Notes: a model not told the origin generated them from the sequence alone. A DNA stretch of 64,000 nucleotides from Chamaelirium japonicum (GCA_947650365.1 OX393550.1:120017874-120081873), one strand, 5' to 3'; positions 29,520 through 41,950 are shown, numbered from the stretch's first letter. Numbers and translations: made by a program.

Positions 29520-32265
29520 ATGGCCTCTGCAAGCTGCACCAAGAACATCATTTTGCCGAAGAAGAAGCCTTCACATCAAGAAGGGTTGAAGAAGGGGAAA
29601 ACAATAGCTGAGCCTTTGTCACCGAAGATCGCTGGGAAGGGCAAGGCCAAGAGACCTTTTGACAAGAGACATAGAGGCTTCTTCCTTGCCACTGCTCCTG
29701 CCAAGCCCATTCACATCCCCAAATCCTCCTTTGTGTTGGACCCGCTCATGTCTATTGCCGAGGAGGAAGTCTTTGAATACGGGATGGGGAAGAAGTCCAC
29801 CGACTCAAAGCAGAAGAAGTGGGCAAAACTAATGGATTCCTTTACATAAGCAAAAAATTGTCTGGTGCTCTTTGGCATCGAAACGGCCTTTAGGATTGAC
29901 AAGCGCACGGTATATTCTGAAGTCGCGATCAAGGAGAAGGTGATAGGGATGACCGGTCAACTGAATTGCGGACTGAGACTGTCGCTTCCCCCCTTTGCTG
30001 CCAAATTGCTGAATACTTCTGGTCTTTACCCCAGGCAACTAACGAGCAACGCTTGGAGGATCATCTACGCCTTCTACAGGGCGGAGACTAATCACCAAGA
30101 GGAGCGAAGGGCATGCTACTCTAGCATCCCTGAGGGCGAGTTCGCAAGGATTGAACTCGGATATTTTTTCTATCATTACAAGTGGGTGTCTAGGAAAGAC
30201 AACCCCTTCTTCAATCTTCAGAGGATCTCGCCCCTCTGTCCGGTCACAGACACTGTTCCGTCTGACAAGCTATACACTGATTAGCCGATATCTATCTCGG
30301 GAGCATGGATTCCATTGTCAGTCCCGGAGACTCCGTGCAGCAATGTCCAGACAAAAGTTTGGAAATATGGTCCTAGGGGGTGGCCATTGCTGGAAGTCCA
30401 AGAGAATCAGATCGATCGATAACTTCTTCTTGGAGTTGACATGCGGGTCCAGATTGTGGAAGCAGTTTGCCCACTGCCCTGTCCGTCATGGAAACACCAA
30501 CTTACTGCACCGGCTCGCAGGGAGGTATGAAGACAATGACACCATCTACTCAGATTATTAGGAGGACCCCGAGTCAGGTCAGTTGGTACACTACACGGTG
30601 GTTGAGAAGAAATCTCACAGGAAGAAGAGACGTCTTTCCATTGGTGAAAAGAGGATCGTCATCACTCATAGAGGACAAGTCAAGAAGAGGTGAACGACCG
30701 GATCCTGCAAGGAGGAGGGGGAGGAGAAGAAGAAATAAGAGGAAGAAGAGAGAAAAGAGGAGGATGAGGAGAAGCAGGGAGAGAAGGAGGGAGACGGAGA
30801 GGATGATAGTGATGAAGAAGAGGAAGAGGAAGAGGAAGAGGAAGGCGGGGACGACATCCCCTCGACTCCACAAGACATGTTGTTGGTGCCGCCCATTGAC
30901 GAGGTGAAGTCTTGACAGTTGGAGGACCATTTGGACACCATTGACGATGGCAAGCCAATGCCATTTGTCTATAATTTTGATACCCTCAAGCGCCCTACAA
31001 AAATTAGGGTGCAATACTCGGGGAGTGATATCATTCTCAACCCCACCCAGATTGCTTCAGTGGCCCCTGAAGATGTTGAGGCAGAGGCTCCATCGAAGGG
31101 GGGTAGCGGAGGCGGAGGGGACGATGGAGCGATAGTGAAGTTGGCTCCTCGACGTGAAGCCGCCCAAGCCACTGTTGAGGCTGCTGCTTTGGTGGCAGCC
31201 ATTATAAAGGAGGCTGCTAGGAAGGAAGTTGAAAGGGGGGGCTTCCACTCCCCCTGAGGTTGAAATTTCGATCGAGCAGCCTCGTGAGGAGGGGGGTAAT
31301 GAAGAGGGTAATAGAAGTCTGATCAAAGCTCTATCACCCCAAGCTACTGCTGTCGACACCCCTGCACCCCAAACTACTACTGCCAACACCCCCGTACTAG
31401 AAAGTAGATCTAGTTCCAAGGTGAAGGGATCCTTTCGGGAGAAAGGTCCTGCCCAACCTTCCCATGAAGATGCCACAGTCAAAGGTAAATTTAATAATTT
31501 TCTGACTTTGCTTGAACGTTTATCATAATTGTGGCTTGACTTGTCTGAATGCAGGTCCCGCTCCTTCTAACCCTCCCCCTATCTTGCGGGACTTGGGGGA
31601 GGTGGACATTAACTGGCTACTGGGACTCTAAGAAATCTCTGCAACCTTCCAGATGCTGATTTGAAAGAGTCTAGCAATAGGATAGAAGTAATGGTGAGTT
31701 TTCCAAACTTGTCTTCAATATACCGATGTATCTCTTTCATCATTGCTTGTGGCAGATGTCCACATTGTTGCGCATCAATAGTAGAGTCTGCAAGAAGGCT
31801 ATAGAGAGGCAGTACCTGGCTAAGATTGAAGGCTTGACTGCTTGTCTTCTGGTGGCAGAGGAGAAACAGTACAAGATGGCGTCGGAGTTGAAGGCATGCC
31901 AAAGTGACCTTGGTCACTCTGAGCAAATGGAGAAGAGGATGGAGGGTGAAGCCGTTGCTGCGAGGAAAGAGCTCTACTATCTTCGGAATGATTATTTTTG
32001 AATGGAAGGGCTCGCTTCAAAATGAAATGAGGAGATCAAGCAGCTGAAGGCTGTCGCTAAGTCATTTTTGAAGGCTTATGACCTCGAGATTCAGCAGTTA
32101 ACTGTTGATATGGAGAACATCAAGTCAACTGCAGAGTAGGCCTTGCAGACACTCAGACTATCCCATGGCGCCGGCATTCAATCTTTTAAAGGATCTAGAA
32201 TGAGCAAAGCTCCTGGTGGCTCCAATGGGGATAAGTCTAAGGCGCCAAGTGTGACTAAGCCTTGA
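29520..32265 (+). mobile_element. Antisense ORF region of the older Tat element (fossil)
   Basis: Opposite in strand to gag-pol and lying between integrase and the LTR, this region encodes a lysine-rich start (MASASCTKNIILPKKKPSHQ), a globular middle (GLYPRQLTSNAWRIIYAFYR), a Lys/Arg- then Glu-rich tract near 30680-30870, and a coiled-coil-like C-terminal part (about 31750-32200). An intron-like segment with AAAG/GTAAAT and TGCAG/GT borders lies at 31485-31554. Plant Tat-lineage elements are known to carry such extra antisense ORFs, of unknown function. It is broken, with several breaks. Confidence 0.7.
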
Positions 32266-32434
32266 TGTACCTATTTTTGGTCTTGTACTTTCTGAAAGTA
32301 TAATAGAAAATGCTCGTCTTTTGGATACTTGAATGACACTCTTCTGATGATGGTGCTTGGCTTGTTTTGTTAGAAATTATAGCAATATAATCAAACTATC
32401 ACTTGTCTTTGTTAAAAGTTTAACTTCTAAACTG

Positions 32435-33045
32435 TTAGTTGGAAGTAGCATCACAATGCAAACAATCTAACCATTGTTCCTGTCAGTTAGGAGTTGCGTC
32501 ATAATGCAAACATCCTAACTACTTGTCTGTCTGCTAATTAGGATTTATGTCGCAACACATATCCCAATTATTTGTCTGTCTGCCAGTTAGGAGTTGTGTC
32601 GCAACACTAACATCCTAACTATTTGTCTGTCTGCTAGTTAGAAGTTATGTCGCAACACAAGCATCCCAACTATTTGTCTGTCTGCCAGTTAGGAGTTGTG
32701 TTGCAACACAAACATCCCAACTATTTGTTTGTCTGCCAGTTAGGAGTTGTGTCACAACATAAACATTCCAACTATTTGTTTGTCTGTCAGTTAGGAGTTG
32801 TGTTGCAACATAAACATCCCAACTATTTGTCTATCTGTCAGTTAGGAGTTGTGTCGCAACACAAACATCCCAAATATTTGTCTGTCTGCCAGTTAGGAGT
32901 TGTGTCGCAACATAAACATCCCAACTATTTGTCTGTCTGCCAGTTAGAAGTTGTGTCGCAACATAAACATCCCAACTATTTGTCTGTCTGCCAGTTAGGA
33001 GTTGTGTCGCAACACAAGTATCCCAACTATTTGTTTGTAAATTTG
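32435..33045 (+). repeat. 60-bp minisatellite, about ten copies
   Basis: The unit reads roughly CAGTTAGGAGTTGTGTCGCA, then ACACAAACATCCCAACTATT, then TGTCTGTCTGC. The first copies are the most diverged and the later ones nearly identical. Because 60 is a multiple of three, it creates long but meaningless open frames. It lies between the antisense ORF and integrase of the older Tat element. Confidence 0.9.
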
Positions 33046-33194
33046 AATCGAGTGTAACTAGTCTAAATAAGATTGATAACGAAGCAAACATTTTATACAT
33101 TGTAGAATTTACATCATGGGTAGAATCGTTTGAGGTGTCGAGCATTCCAGACACTTGGTAGTCTATCTCCTTATGGTGAGATAAGTTGATAGGA

Positions 33195-34300
33195 TCACTT
33201 GCCTCCTGCTGATTCAACAATATAAGGTCTTTCCCAGTTGGGAGCTAGTTTGCCACTATCATGCTCCTTTGTGTTGGAGAAGACTGCTCCGAGGACAAGA
33301 TCACCAATATTGAACTGTCTTTTGCTGACCTTTAGATCATATGCCTGCTTGATCTTCTGCTGATAGTTAGCAATACGACATATCACTTGATCACGTAGCT
33401 CTTCTGAGGAATCAAGGTCATTGACTCGAAGTTCTTCGTTGATCCCTTCCTCGATTGCAAGGGTCTTGAGAGTTGGACAAATAGCTTATGTAGGAAGAGT
33501 TGATTCTGATCAATATGTTAGACGAAAGGGAGAGAAGCCAATCGATCATCAAGGAGTAGTTCGATAGCCCCACAAGACCACTGGAAGGACTTTCTCCCAT
33601 AGTCCCTTCTTGTCACCTAACTTCTTCTTGAGTAGGTCAAGAATGACTCTGTTTGAAGCTTTAGCTTGACTGTTGCATTGAGGGTATCTTGGTGTATAGT
33701 AGAAAAGTTTAATTCTGTAGTTTTGGTAGAATTTCTGGAATTTGTCTAAGTCGAACTGAGCTCCGTTGTCGGCGACAAGGACTTGCGGCTTGCCGAACCT
33801 TGAGAAGAGATTCTGCCTGATGAACTTGATAACTTCGTCATCAGTCTCCCGGAAGAGTGGCACAACTTCGACCCACTTAGTGAAGTAGTCAGTTGCCAGC
33901 AACAGGTACTTGTTCTTGCTTGGAGATGGAGGGAATGGGCCTAGAAAGTCCAACCCCCATTGATGGAAAGGCCAAGGACTTGTCAAAGGATAGAAGAGTT
34001 GGATCGTGCAAGCATGCCTTTGACAGGGCTCATACCTTTCAACGAGCTGTCGTGCATCCTTTGCCATTGTTGGCCAATAATGGCCTTGAAGTTTGATCTT
34101 TGCTTTGAGGGATCTTCCGCCATAATGGTTGTCGCAAGCTCCGGTATGGATGTCAGCCAAAATTATTTCTGTTTGATCAGGGCCGACACATTTGAGTAGT
34201 ATTCTGCCATGAGATTTAAAATAGAGATCTTCTTCTCGAAAGCAATAGCATTGAAGTTTTCTTTGGATCCGTTTGACTTGAATGAGGTCTTCAGGCATTA
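33195..34300 (-). mobile_element. Integrase region of the older Tat element (fossil)
   Basis: The minus strand encodes an integrase with a CQRHA-type zinc-finger remnant, a catalytic core with WGLDFLGPFPPS, TDYFTKWVE and VADNGAQFD, and a C-terminal part with GDLVLGAVF. These fit Tat/Athila gypsy integrases. It is broken, as is the rest of this copy. Confidence 0.85.
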
Positions 34301-34399
34301 TGCCATGCTTGAAGAAGTCGAGGATTGGCCGTCTCCAATCCGATAGTCCATCATTCAGGAAGAAGGTGATGGTTAGCTGTCTCTAACCCCCGTAGCCTT

Positions 34400-35184
34400 T
34401 TGTAGTGGCGATAAGATGGTGCTCGAGGCTAGCCTTGGGCAGTTCTTAATAGTCGATCTGAATTTGACACTGGTTGATGGGATCTCCGAGTACCAAGGCG
34501 GTATTGGCGAGAGCATCTGCTTTACGGTTCTCAGCCCTTAGGATCTGAATGAACTTAATATCAGAGAATTGCTATTTGTGATGCTGCACTAGGACCAAAT
34601 AGTGATGCATCATCTCTCCCCGTGCTATGTAATCCCCGTTGATCTGCCTGATCAACAATCGGGAATCACTATAGACAGTGAGATGATCTATTCCCAACAC
34701 TCGAGCGATCTTTAGCCCGAAGACAAGTGCTTCGTATTCAGCTTCGTTGTTGGTAGCGTTGAATCCGAGGAGAATAGCCTTTTAAAGGTGATCGAGTTCG
34801 GGGGATATAAGAACTATCCCAATTCTCGAACCAATTGAACTGGAAGCCCCATCAGTATAGAGCTTCCATCACGCAATAGTTGTAAAGGGAGCGTCAGGGC
34901 TCGGATTGAAGGACTCAGGATCTGGATTGGAATACAGTATGTCGTTGTTGTCAAGATGCATTTCTGGATCGTCAAAGGAGATAGGATCTTCTACGGGGAA
35001 ATCGGTAAGGAAGTCGGCGATGGCTTGCCCTTTGACGGAGACGCGAGGCTTGAATTGGATGTTGAGCGAGCTCATTTCGACCACCCACTTGGTCATCCGA
35101 CTAGCTCGACCTGCCTTATCGAGGATGTCTTTGAGAGGATGTTCGGAGGTGACGGTGACCAAGTGAGAGACGAAATAGGGACGC
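34400..35184 (-). mobile_element. RNase H region of the older Tat element, left of the insertion
   Basis: The minus strand holds the end of the gypsy RNase H (VTSEHPLKDILDKAGRASRM) followed by the second, archaeal-like RNase H segment typical of Tat elements. Its other half is to the right of 51052. The 5 bases GACGC at 35180-35184 are the left target duplication of the younger element. Confidence 0.8.
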
Positions 35185-36904
35185 TGTGGAGTCGGGAAAA
35201 AGCGCGGGTCATCTTTATTGCGAATCACACGAGATTACAAGTGTGGCCGGGACCCGGGTGGCTCGGGTGTAGTGAGTCCGGGTTGCGGCGAGTTTTGATC
35301 AGGGGATTGTGGGAAAGATCTTCTGGAGGATCCCTTTGATCCGCGTCTCCACGTGGTGTTCGTGCGAGAGCTCTGAAGGAGTTGCCCAGGACAGGGGTCT
35401 TTACAGGGTAAGGGTTTTGGAGAGGCTAAGGAATTTCCGCTGTTCTTTTGTCCCTTCCGTGCTTCGCGCTTTCTCGGCTAGGGGGTCTTCAGCTTCGTTC
35501 CTCGGTCTTTGCGTCTTCCTCGTTCCTTGCTTGACCTTGACGTCCTTGATCGTCGGTTCGCGGCGTCGATCGTGCCATTGGCGTTGGCTTTGGCTTCGGC
35601 TTTTTGGCTTTGGCTTGGCTCCGGCGTGGCTCTGGCTTTTGCTTTGCTTCGGCGCTTGCACTTGGACGTAGCTGGGAGAGACTTGCGATGCTTTCGTTCT
35701 TCCGGACTTCGCGTCGTATCGGCTAGAACGTGCGGTGCTTTTGCTCGTGGCTGGCGTAGTCGCTTGGCTTTGGCACTTGCGTTGCTTTGGCGCGGGCTTT
35801 ACTGGGGCTTTGCTTTGGCTTCTTGCGTTGGCTTTAGCTTTAGCGTCAACTCGATCTTCTTCTTCGAATGACGTGGGCTACTTCTCCGGTGCTTCGACGG
35901 TTTGCGTGTCGACGGGACTTATCTTCTTCTCCGGGCTTCTTTGGCGTGATCGGAGTCAAAGAATGCTTTCGAAGATGGTGGGGGTAGCACCGGTATCCGT
36001 GTGACGGTTGTAGCATCGGCTTTTATTGATGAAGACGATGGGGGCGACGACGGTCTCCGTGCGACGGTTGTGGCGTCGGCTTTTGTTGATGAAGACGACG
36101 AGGGTAGCGACGGTCTCCGTGCGACGGTTGTAGCATCGGCTTTTGTTGATGAAGACGACGGGGTAGCGACGCTTCAGACGATCTGCTCCAGCCTTTCTTC
36201 TTCGTGGATGGTGCAGACGTTTGTCAAAGACGACGGGGTGATGACGCTTCGTTCCTCTTCTCCGGGCCTTGGAGCTTGATCGGAGTCGAGGGTTTGTTGG
36301 AGTCGATGGGGTAGTGCCGCTCCGAGCTTCTTCTCCGGCCTTTGCTTCTGGCGTCTTCGGAGTCGAAGGGTCTTCTCTTCCGAGCTTTCTTCTTCGTGCA
36401 CGGAGTCGAAGTCTTGATCTTCGTGTGCAAGGGTCTTCACGTTGATGAGGACTTTCAGTAAGCCGATCCCTCGGGACAGGCTTGACTGTGCCTCGTGAAG
36501 CCTTGGGTCGGTGAAGAAGCGTCTCCTCTTCTGCAGAGCTCCCATGCTTTGTCTTCAGTCTTCGACCTCTTCTTCATTCCCCCACCCCCTCTATTTATAG
36601 GCAAAGGGGAGGGGAGAGAGATATGGGAACTTTTAATTTTAAATCCCTTTTGTATCTCTCTCATAATTACCCGGGATTTATTCATCCATTGATGAGGGGA
36701 ATAGCATTTAGTTGTTTTCCTTTTCTGGCGGGTGCAATTATGGCTGGATTTCGCACACGAAATCGATGGCGATTGGGCGCTTCTTCTTGTGCGTCGGGTC
36801 GAGGGATCGGCGCAGATCCGCGTGTGTGCAGACGTCATACGCAACCTCCCCCCGCGCATGGAGGTATTTCCTTCCTTTTCTTTCTTTTTTTTCCTTTCAT
36901 TTTC

Positions 36905-36937
<33 letters not shown>

Positions 36938-37183
36938 TCTTTCTTTCCTTGCAAGGCCGGCCAGCCCCTCCTGGGGTTCGGGTCCTAGTAGGGCCGGCCC
37001 CATGTGGCTCGGGTCCTAGTAGGGGCCGGCCCCCCTTGAAGCATGGGGTCCGCTCCTCTTTGCTAGGTGCGAGTCGGGTCCGGGTCCGCATTGGTGCGGG
37101 CGAGTCAGGTCCGCGTGTCGGGTTTGCATCCGCGTCGGCACACGTAAGTCGGGTTCGGGTCCGACGAAATTCGTGTGTCTACA
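35185..37183 (-). mobile_element. Left LTR of the younger Tat element (1,999 bp)
   Basis: Plus-strand ends are TGTGGAGTCGGG and CGTGTGTCTACA. It contains a GGCTTTGGCTT low-complexity block (35580-35850), three ~60-bp GGTCTCCGTGCGACGGTTG units (about 35990-36175), a TATTTATAGG motif near 36591-36600, a T-rich pyrimidine tract (36870-36950) and GGGTCCTAGTAGGGGCCGGC units near 36980-37035. Confidence 0.92.
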
Positions 37184-37320
37184 AATGCCCCCTCAAGGAC
37201 GAGTGCGACGGTGAGATCGCGTAGGGTTTGGACACGTAGGAATCGTAGAGCACTTGTCCTTGATTTCTTTTGTGGGCGGGGTTAGGAGTCTATTTAAGGA
37301 CTCCTACCCCTTTTCATCTG

Positions 37321-37665
37321 CCTTTGTGCTTCTTCGCGAAGGTTCTGCCGGTTTCTGAAGACTGTCGTCGGAAGAGAGCTGTCTGTGGTTGCATGCGACT
37401 TGCTCCGTCTTCCCGGTGTCGCCTCTTTCGTCGGCCTTGTGCTTCTGCGCGAAGGTCCTGCCGGCTTCTGAAGACTGTCGTCGGAAGAGAGCTGCTTGGG
37501 GTTGCACGCGACTTGCTCCGTCTTCCCAGTGTCGTCTCTTTCGTCAGCCTTATGCTTCTGCACGAAGGTCCTGCCGGCTTCTGAAGACCGTCGTCGGAAG
37601 AGAGCTGCCTGGGGTTGCACACGACTTGCTCCGTCTTCCCGGTGTCGCCTCTTTCGTCGGCGGCG
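37321..37665 (+). repeat. 113-bp tandem repeat, three copies and a partial
   Basis: The word GCTTCTKCGCGAAGG recurs at 37328, 37441 and 37554, giving an exact 113-bp period. Other conserved words are GAAGACTGTCGTCGGAAGAG and GACTTGCTCCGTCTTCC. It lies beside the left LTR of the younger Tat element, the same position as the large array of the older one. Confidence 0.9.
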
Positions 37666-37919
37666 ATGGTGCGTGATTTCGCGGTCGTTGCGAAGGCGGG
37701 TTCGAAGCGACGATGCGACGAGGCTCGAGGCGGGGAGGATGGAGGAGCGCGGCTGAGGTGCGGGTCGCCTTCGCCGCCTCTCTCTTCCTCCTTCTTCTTC
37801 TTCTTCTTCTTCTTTTCTTTTTCTTTTCCTTTCTTTTCTTTTCTTTTCTTTTTCCTTTTTCTTTTTCTTTTTTTTTTTTTTTTCTTTTTCTTCTTCTTCT
37901 TCTCCGTCGGTCCTGGGCT

Positions 37920-39496
37920 GCAGGGGCGCATCAGTCCTCAGGAGGGTTACCGTATGTGGGCTTCTCTCTACGCTCGCTTGACTGGCAGCAGTTTCTTTCC
38001 TGGGGCCAAATCCGGGTTTCGGGACGCCGCCACTCCGGAATACTGCAAGTAGGTTGAAGGGCGAGTTTCCCCTTTACTTGCAAGTTTTCCAGTCGACGTC
38101 TTGGCGAGTAGCGGGTTCAGGAATTTCTGCTTCAATCATTCTGCGGGAGTGGAGGACCGCCGCCTCCGACTGGGGCTTCAAAGAGCGCAGAGGAGCTGTA
38201 GTCGTCTTTCCAGTGCTCGTCGTGTCCCTTCTTCCGTTCCAGTCTTAGATGCCGAGCTTACTAGTGCTCCTGGGGTATCTTGTCTCCCGAAGGCCGAAGT
38301 TGAGGGTGTCCCTCCTAAAAGAAGGAAAGTTTGTATTCCTCTCGGGATGGTCCCAAGGGGCCCTTGCCTGGTGGAGGATGCCGAGGAGCCTGGACTTCTG
38401 AGAGATGAGGTGATTCCTCCGTCTAGAACTGCTTCATCTGACCACACAGGTGCAAAGTCCTCCTTATTTCATTTGTCGTCTACATTCAGGAAATTATATC
38501 ACGCTGAGCATTGTATTTTCTTTTTGACCAGATTCCGTTATAGTGGTAGAGCACGGAGCGAGCTCTCCGAAGGCGTCTCTCGGGCACTCGTCCACTGGTG
38601 CTGTGCCGGAAGTGCCCGAAGCCTGTGGGCTAGACATCCCTCCGGATGATCTGGATCTCCTTGGGCTTTGCGGGGAGAATTTCCCCAGTGGTGACATTGA
38701 CCTGGACGACATTGACGTTGATGCTTTGTCCTTTCACGAGGAAGCTGAGGTTTCGAGCGTCGACAAGCGGCACTCCCCGGTTGCTGTACCCCCGTGCCCG
38801 TTGGGGGAGACGGTTGTTGCAGCGGTAGCGGCGGTTTCCCCGGTTCCGCCACCCTCGTTGGCGCAGGTAGCTCCTGTTGCGGCTGCAGTGGGAGGGAAGG
38901 TCTTGCCTACTTACTCCGAGGCACCTCGCCCGGATTTGAGGCCGAGGAGCAAAGTCTCAGAGTTCCTCCTTGCGAGCTGCCGGCAGGATATCAAGTCGAC
39001 GTTAGAGCCTTTCCAAAATGCCGGCTTTGGCGCTCTCCAGGACTGGTGGTCGACGGACGGTGCGGAGTTTTGCGCAAGCCTGGAGGAGTTCAAAGTTGAT
39101 AGATCTTCTTTCGTCGCTCAGATGACCTTGCTTGTGACCGATAGTGAGGCTTATCGATCCCGACGGGCTTTGCTGGAGGGGAGCTCCCCTTCTGGGTTGG
39201 AGGCTGCTGAGGCGAGTCTAAGTCAGTCCGAGCATCAACTTGCGGAGGCCACGTCCAGCCTGTCGAAGGCTCAGAGGAAGATAGAGTCTGTGCGCGCCTC
39301 GTTTCGAAAGGCGGAGTCTCGTCTGGAGCGGGCCGAGGCCGCGGAGAGCACTTTGAAGGCGAGTTTCTTAAAGCAGCAGTCGAACTTGGCGACCCGTCGT
39401 GAGCTTCTGGCCGCTCGTCCTGAGGAGCTTCAGCGGGTGGAGGCGACTAGGGAGGAGTTGCTGCGCCGTCTTCAAGCTCTGGACACCTTCTTTTAG
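37920..39496 (+). mobile_element. Antisense ORF region of the younger Tat element
   Basis: The plus strand encodes, opposite to gag-pol, a first block (QGRISPQEGYRMWASLYARL) and a long second block ending at 39494-39496. The second block has an Asp-rich segment (DDLDLLGLCGENFPSGDIDL), a Pro/Val/Ala-rich linker, and a last 110 residues rich in Ala, Glu, Leu and Arg that read as a coiled coil. An intron-like segment with ACACAG/GTGCAA and TTGACCAG borders spans 38450-38531. Polypyrimidine tracts (37780-37905) precede it. Extra antisense ORFs are known in the Tat lineage; their role is not. Confidence 0.7.
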
Positions 39497-39739
39497 TTGT
39501 CCCTTGTTTCATTGCGGCTTTCTTTTCGGGACTTATGCAATGTACTGCCTTTTCTTCATTATCTAATAATATCGCCTCGTTTTGCCATATCCTTTTCATG
39601 GAACTTTGTTGACTTTTTCTTTTGGTCGGACTGAACCTGAAGTAACTTCTCAGGCTGCCTACGTACCCCCCTAAGGGGGATCAAGTCGCACGTAGTTTAT
39701 TTATTTTTTTTTTTTTGAACAAGGGGTATGGCCTTGCTT

Positions 39740-40800
39740 TAGGCATAGTACCTTTTGAGGTACTTGCCGTTGATAGGGCCGAGTGTCAGCCCTTCTGGCG
39801 TGGTGAGGAGGTAGGCGCCGTTGGAGTAGACTTCCTTGACGGAATGCGAGCCATCCCACTTGGCATCAAATTTCTTCCCTCCTCGATGCGAGAGAATGAT
39901 GGGGCATTTGACTGCCAGCACCAGTTCCCCTATCTGGAATGATCGAGGACAAATCTTCTTGTTGAAGGCGCGAGAGAGCCTGGCCTGATAACACTCCAGA
40001 CGCTGTTGAGCTTCGAGGCGTCTTTCATCCAGTGCTTCCAATTCTGCTAGGCGGAGCTGGGCGTTGTCGTCGCTGGTGAGGCCTTCCTGGACTGCTATCC
40101 TGAGTGACGGGATCTGGAGCTTGAGCGGAAGAACGACTTCCACACCATAGACGAGGGAATACGGCGTTGCTTGCGTCGGCGTACGGAAGGACGTCCGGTA
40201 AGCCCATAGTGCTTCGCCCATACGTTCGTGCCAATCTTTCTTTATCTTCGAGACGGTTTTCTCCAGCAGTTTGCACAGAGTCTTGTTGAAGGCTTCTGCT
40301 AGGCCGTTGGCCGGAGCGTTGTACATCGTCGAACAATTCTGCTTAATGTTGTATAATGCGCAGAATTGGCTGACGGTAGCATTTTTGAACTGCTTCCCGT
40401 TATCTGTTACGATGTAGCGGGGGACTCCATAGCGGAAGATGATGTCATTCTGGATAAAGCTGATGACGGAGTACTTTGTAACTTCCCACAACGGTATTGC
40501 TTCAGCCCACTTGGAGAAGTAGTCCGTTGCCGCCAAAATGTAGAGATGTTGCTTGGATGACTTGGGCAGAGGACCGACGATATCGAGACCCCATCCGTCG
40601 AAGGGCCAAGACGCGATTGTTGGGTGTAAAGGCTCCGGAGGTTGACGGATGTAGTCCCCGTGCATCTGGCAAGCTTGACATCTTCTCGGGTACTCCAAGC
40701 TGTCTTTGATTATGGTAGGCCAGTAGTATCCCATCCTCCTGACGCGGAAGTGAAGCTTCGGACCGGACTGGTGTGATCCACAGATTCCAGCGTGTACTTC
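39740..40800 (-). mobile_element. Integrase region of the younger Tat element
   Basis: On the minus strand: an HHCC finger (HAGICGSHQSGPKLHF...CQACQMHG), then a core with GWGLDIVGPLPKS, ATDYFSKWAEAIP, IVTDNGKQF and a later GLAEAFNK with the expected acidic residue, then a C-terminal SH3-like segment ending GPINGKYLKRYYA. No chromodomain follows, in keeping with a Tat rather than a chromovirus element. Confidence 0.9.
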
Positions 40801-40959
40801 TTCCAGCGCGGCTTCTGCTTCTTCTTTCGTAAGGCATCTCAGAAGTGTGCCATCGTAGCTTCGTCGGTATAGCTCGTTGTTGAAGTGGTAGAACCTTAGA
40901 GATCGTCGCCGGATGTCACTTTTGCGCTTCGGATCTTCGGGGAGTTTACCATGAACGAG

Positions 40960-41950
40960 ATACTCCACAAACGGTTGCCTCCAGTCTTGTTCTTTAATCT
41001 CGAGGACATGCACCGCGTTGGTTTGAACTGGTACTTCGGGTGGACCCTCTTCTTCGATGATCACGAATCTCCTGCAGACGGGGACGACGAGCGAACGTTC
41101 ATCTGGAAACGGGAGTGTAGCCGCCAGATTTGCGAGTGCGTCAGCCTGCTGGTTGAGGTTTCGGGAAACGTGCTGAATGGAAGCGGCCTTGAGTCTGCCG
41201 AGGAGCTCCACGGCCCGCGCATGCAACGGCACCAGGTCTTCTTTGTTGACTTCGTATGCCCCCAGGACTTGCTTGATCACGAGCTGAGAGTCGCCAAAGA
41301 TCTCTAGTCCTTGAAGCTTCATTTCGTCGGCCAGCTCGAGACCGATGAGTAGGGCTTGATATTCTGCTACGTTGTTGGAACATGATTCCGAGAGCAGGAA
41401 TGAGAAGGGGAGTATTTCGTTGTCCGGAGTGACGAAGATGACTCCGGCTCCCGCTATGTTTTGCCTAGCTGCACCGTCGAAGAACATTTTCCAGGATGGG
41501 GCGACGTCGACGGAGAACACTTCTTCATCTGGGAGATCTTCTGATAACTCCCATTCTGCCGGGAGAGGGTACTCTGCGAGGAAGTCAGTGAGGGCCTGCC
41601 CTTTAACCGCTTTCTGTGGCACGAAGGTGATGTCGAATTCAAGTAGCAGCAGGGCCCACTTGGCCAGACGTCCGGAAAGCACTGGTCTCGACATGATGTA
41701 CTTGAGTGGGTCAGCCTTCGAGACGAGTCTGATGGTGTGAGCGAGTATGTAGTGTCGCAGCTTTTTCGTGGCGAAGATGAGCGCTAAGCAGACCTTCTCG
41801 ATTGGGGAGTAATTCAGCTCTGCGCCGACAAGAGTGCGACTTAAGTAGTAGCAAGCTATCTCCACGCCAAGTTCATTGTTCTGGGCCAGGAGTACCCCCA
41901 AGGATTGCTCCTGGGTGGCGATGTAGAGGATGAGCGGCCTCCCTTGAACC
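40960..41950 (-). mobile_element. Dual RNase H region of the younger Tat element
   Basis: The gypsy-type RNase H (LILYIATQEQSLGVLLAQNN) is followed by a second RNase H (FFDGAARQNIAGAGVIFVTP...NNVAEYQALLIGLELA...IFGDSQLVIKQ). Two RNase H domains in a row are the marker of the Tat lineage of plant Ty3/gypsy elements. Confidence 0.88.

Noticed and set aside
30680-30900. Glu/Lys-rich segment as a separate host gene
   Set aside because: It lies in the antisense ORF region of a Tat element flanked by its LTR and integrase, so it belongs to that element.
32647-33057. A repeated QHKHPNYL protein of over 130 residues
   Set aside because: It is the translation of a 60-bp minisatellite whose period is a multiple of three.
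35401-36545. Leu/Ala/Phe-rich or Arg-rich frames in the Tat LTR
   Set aside because: The same frames occur in all LTR copies and follow the GGCTTTGGCTT low-complexity block; they are LTR sequence, not genes.
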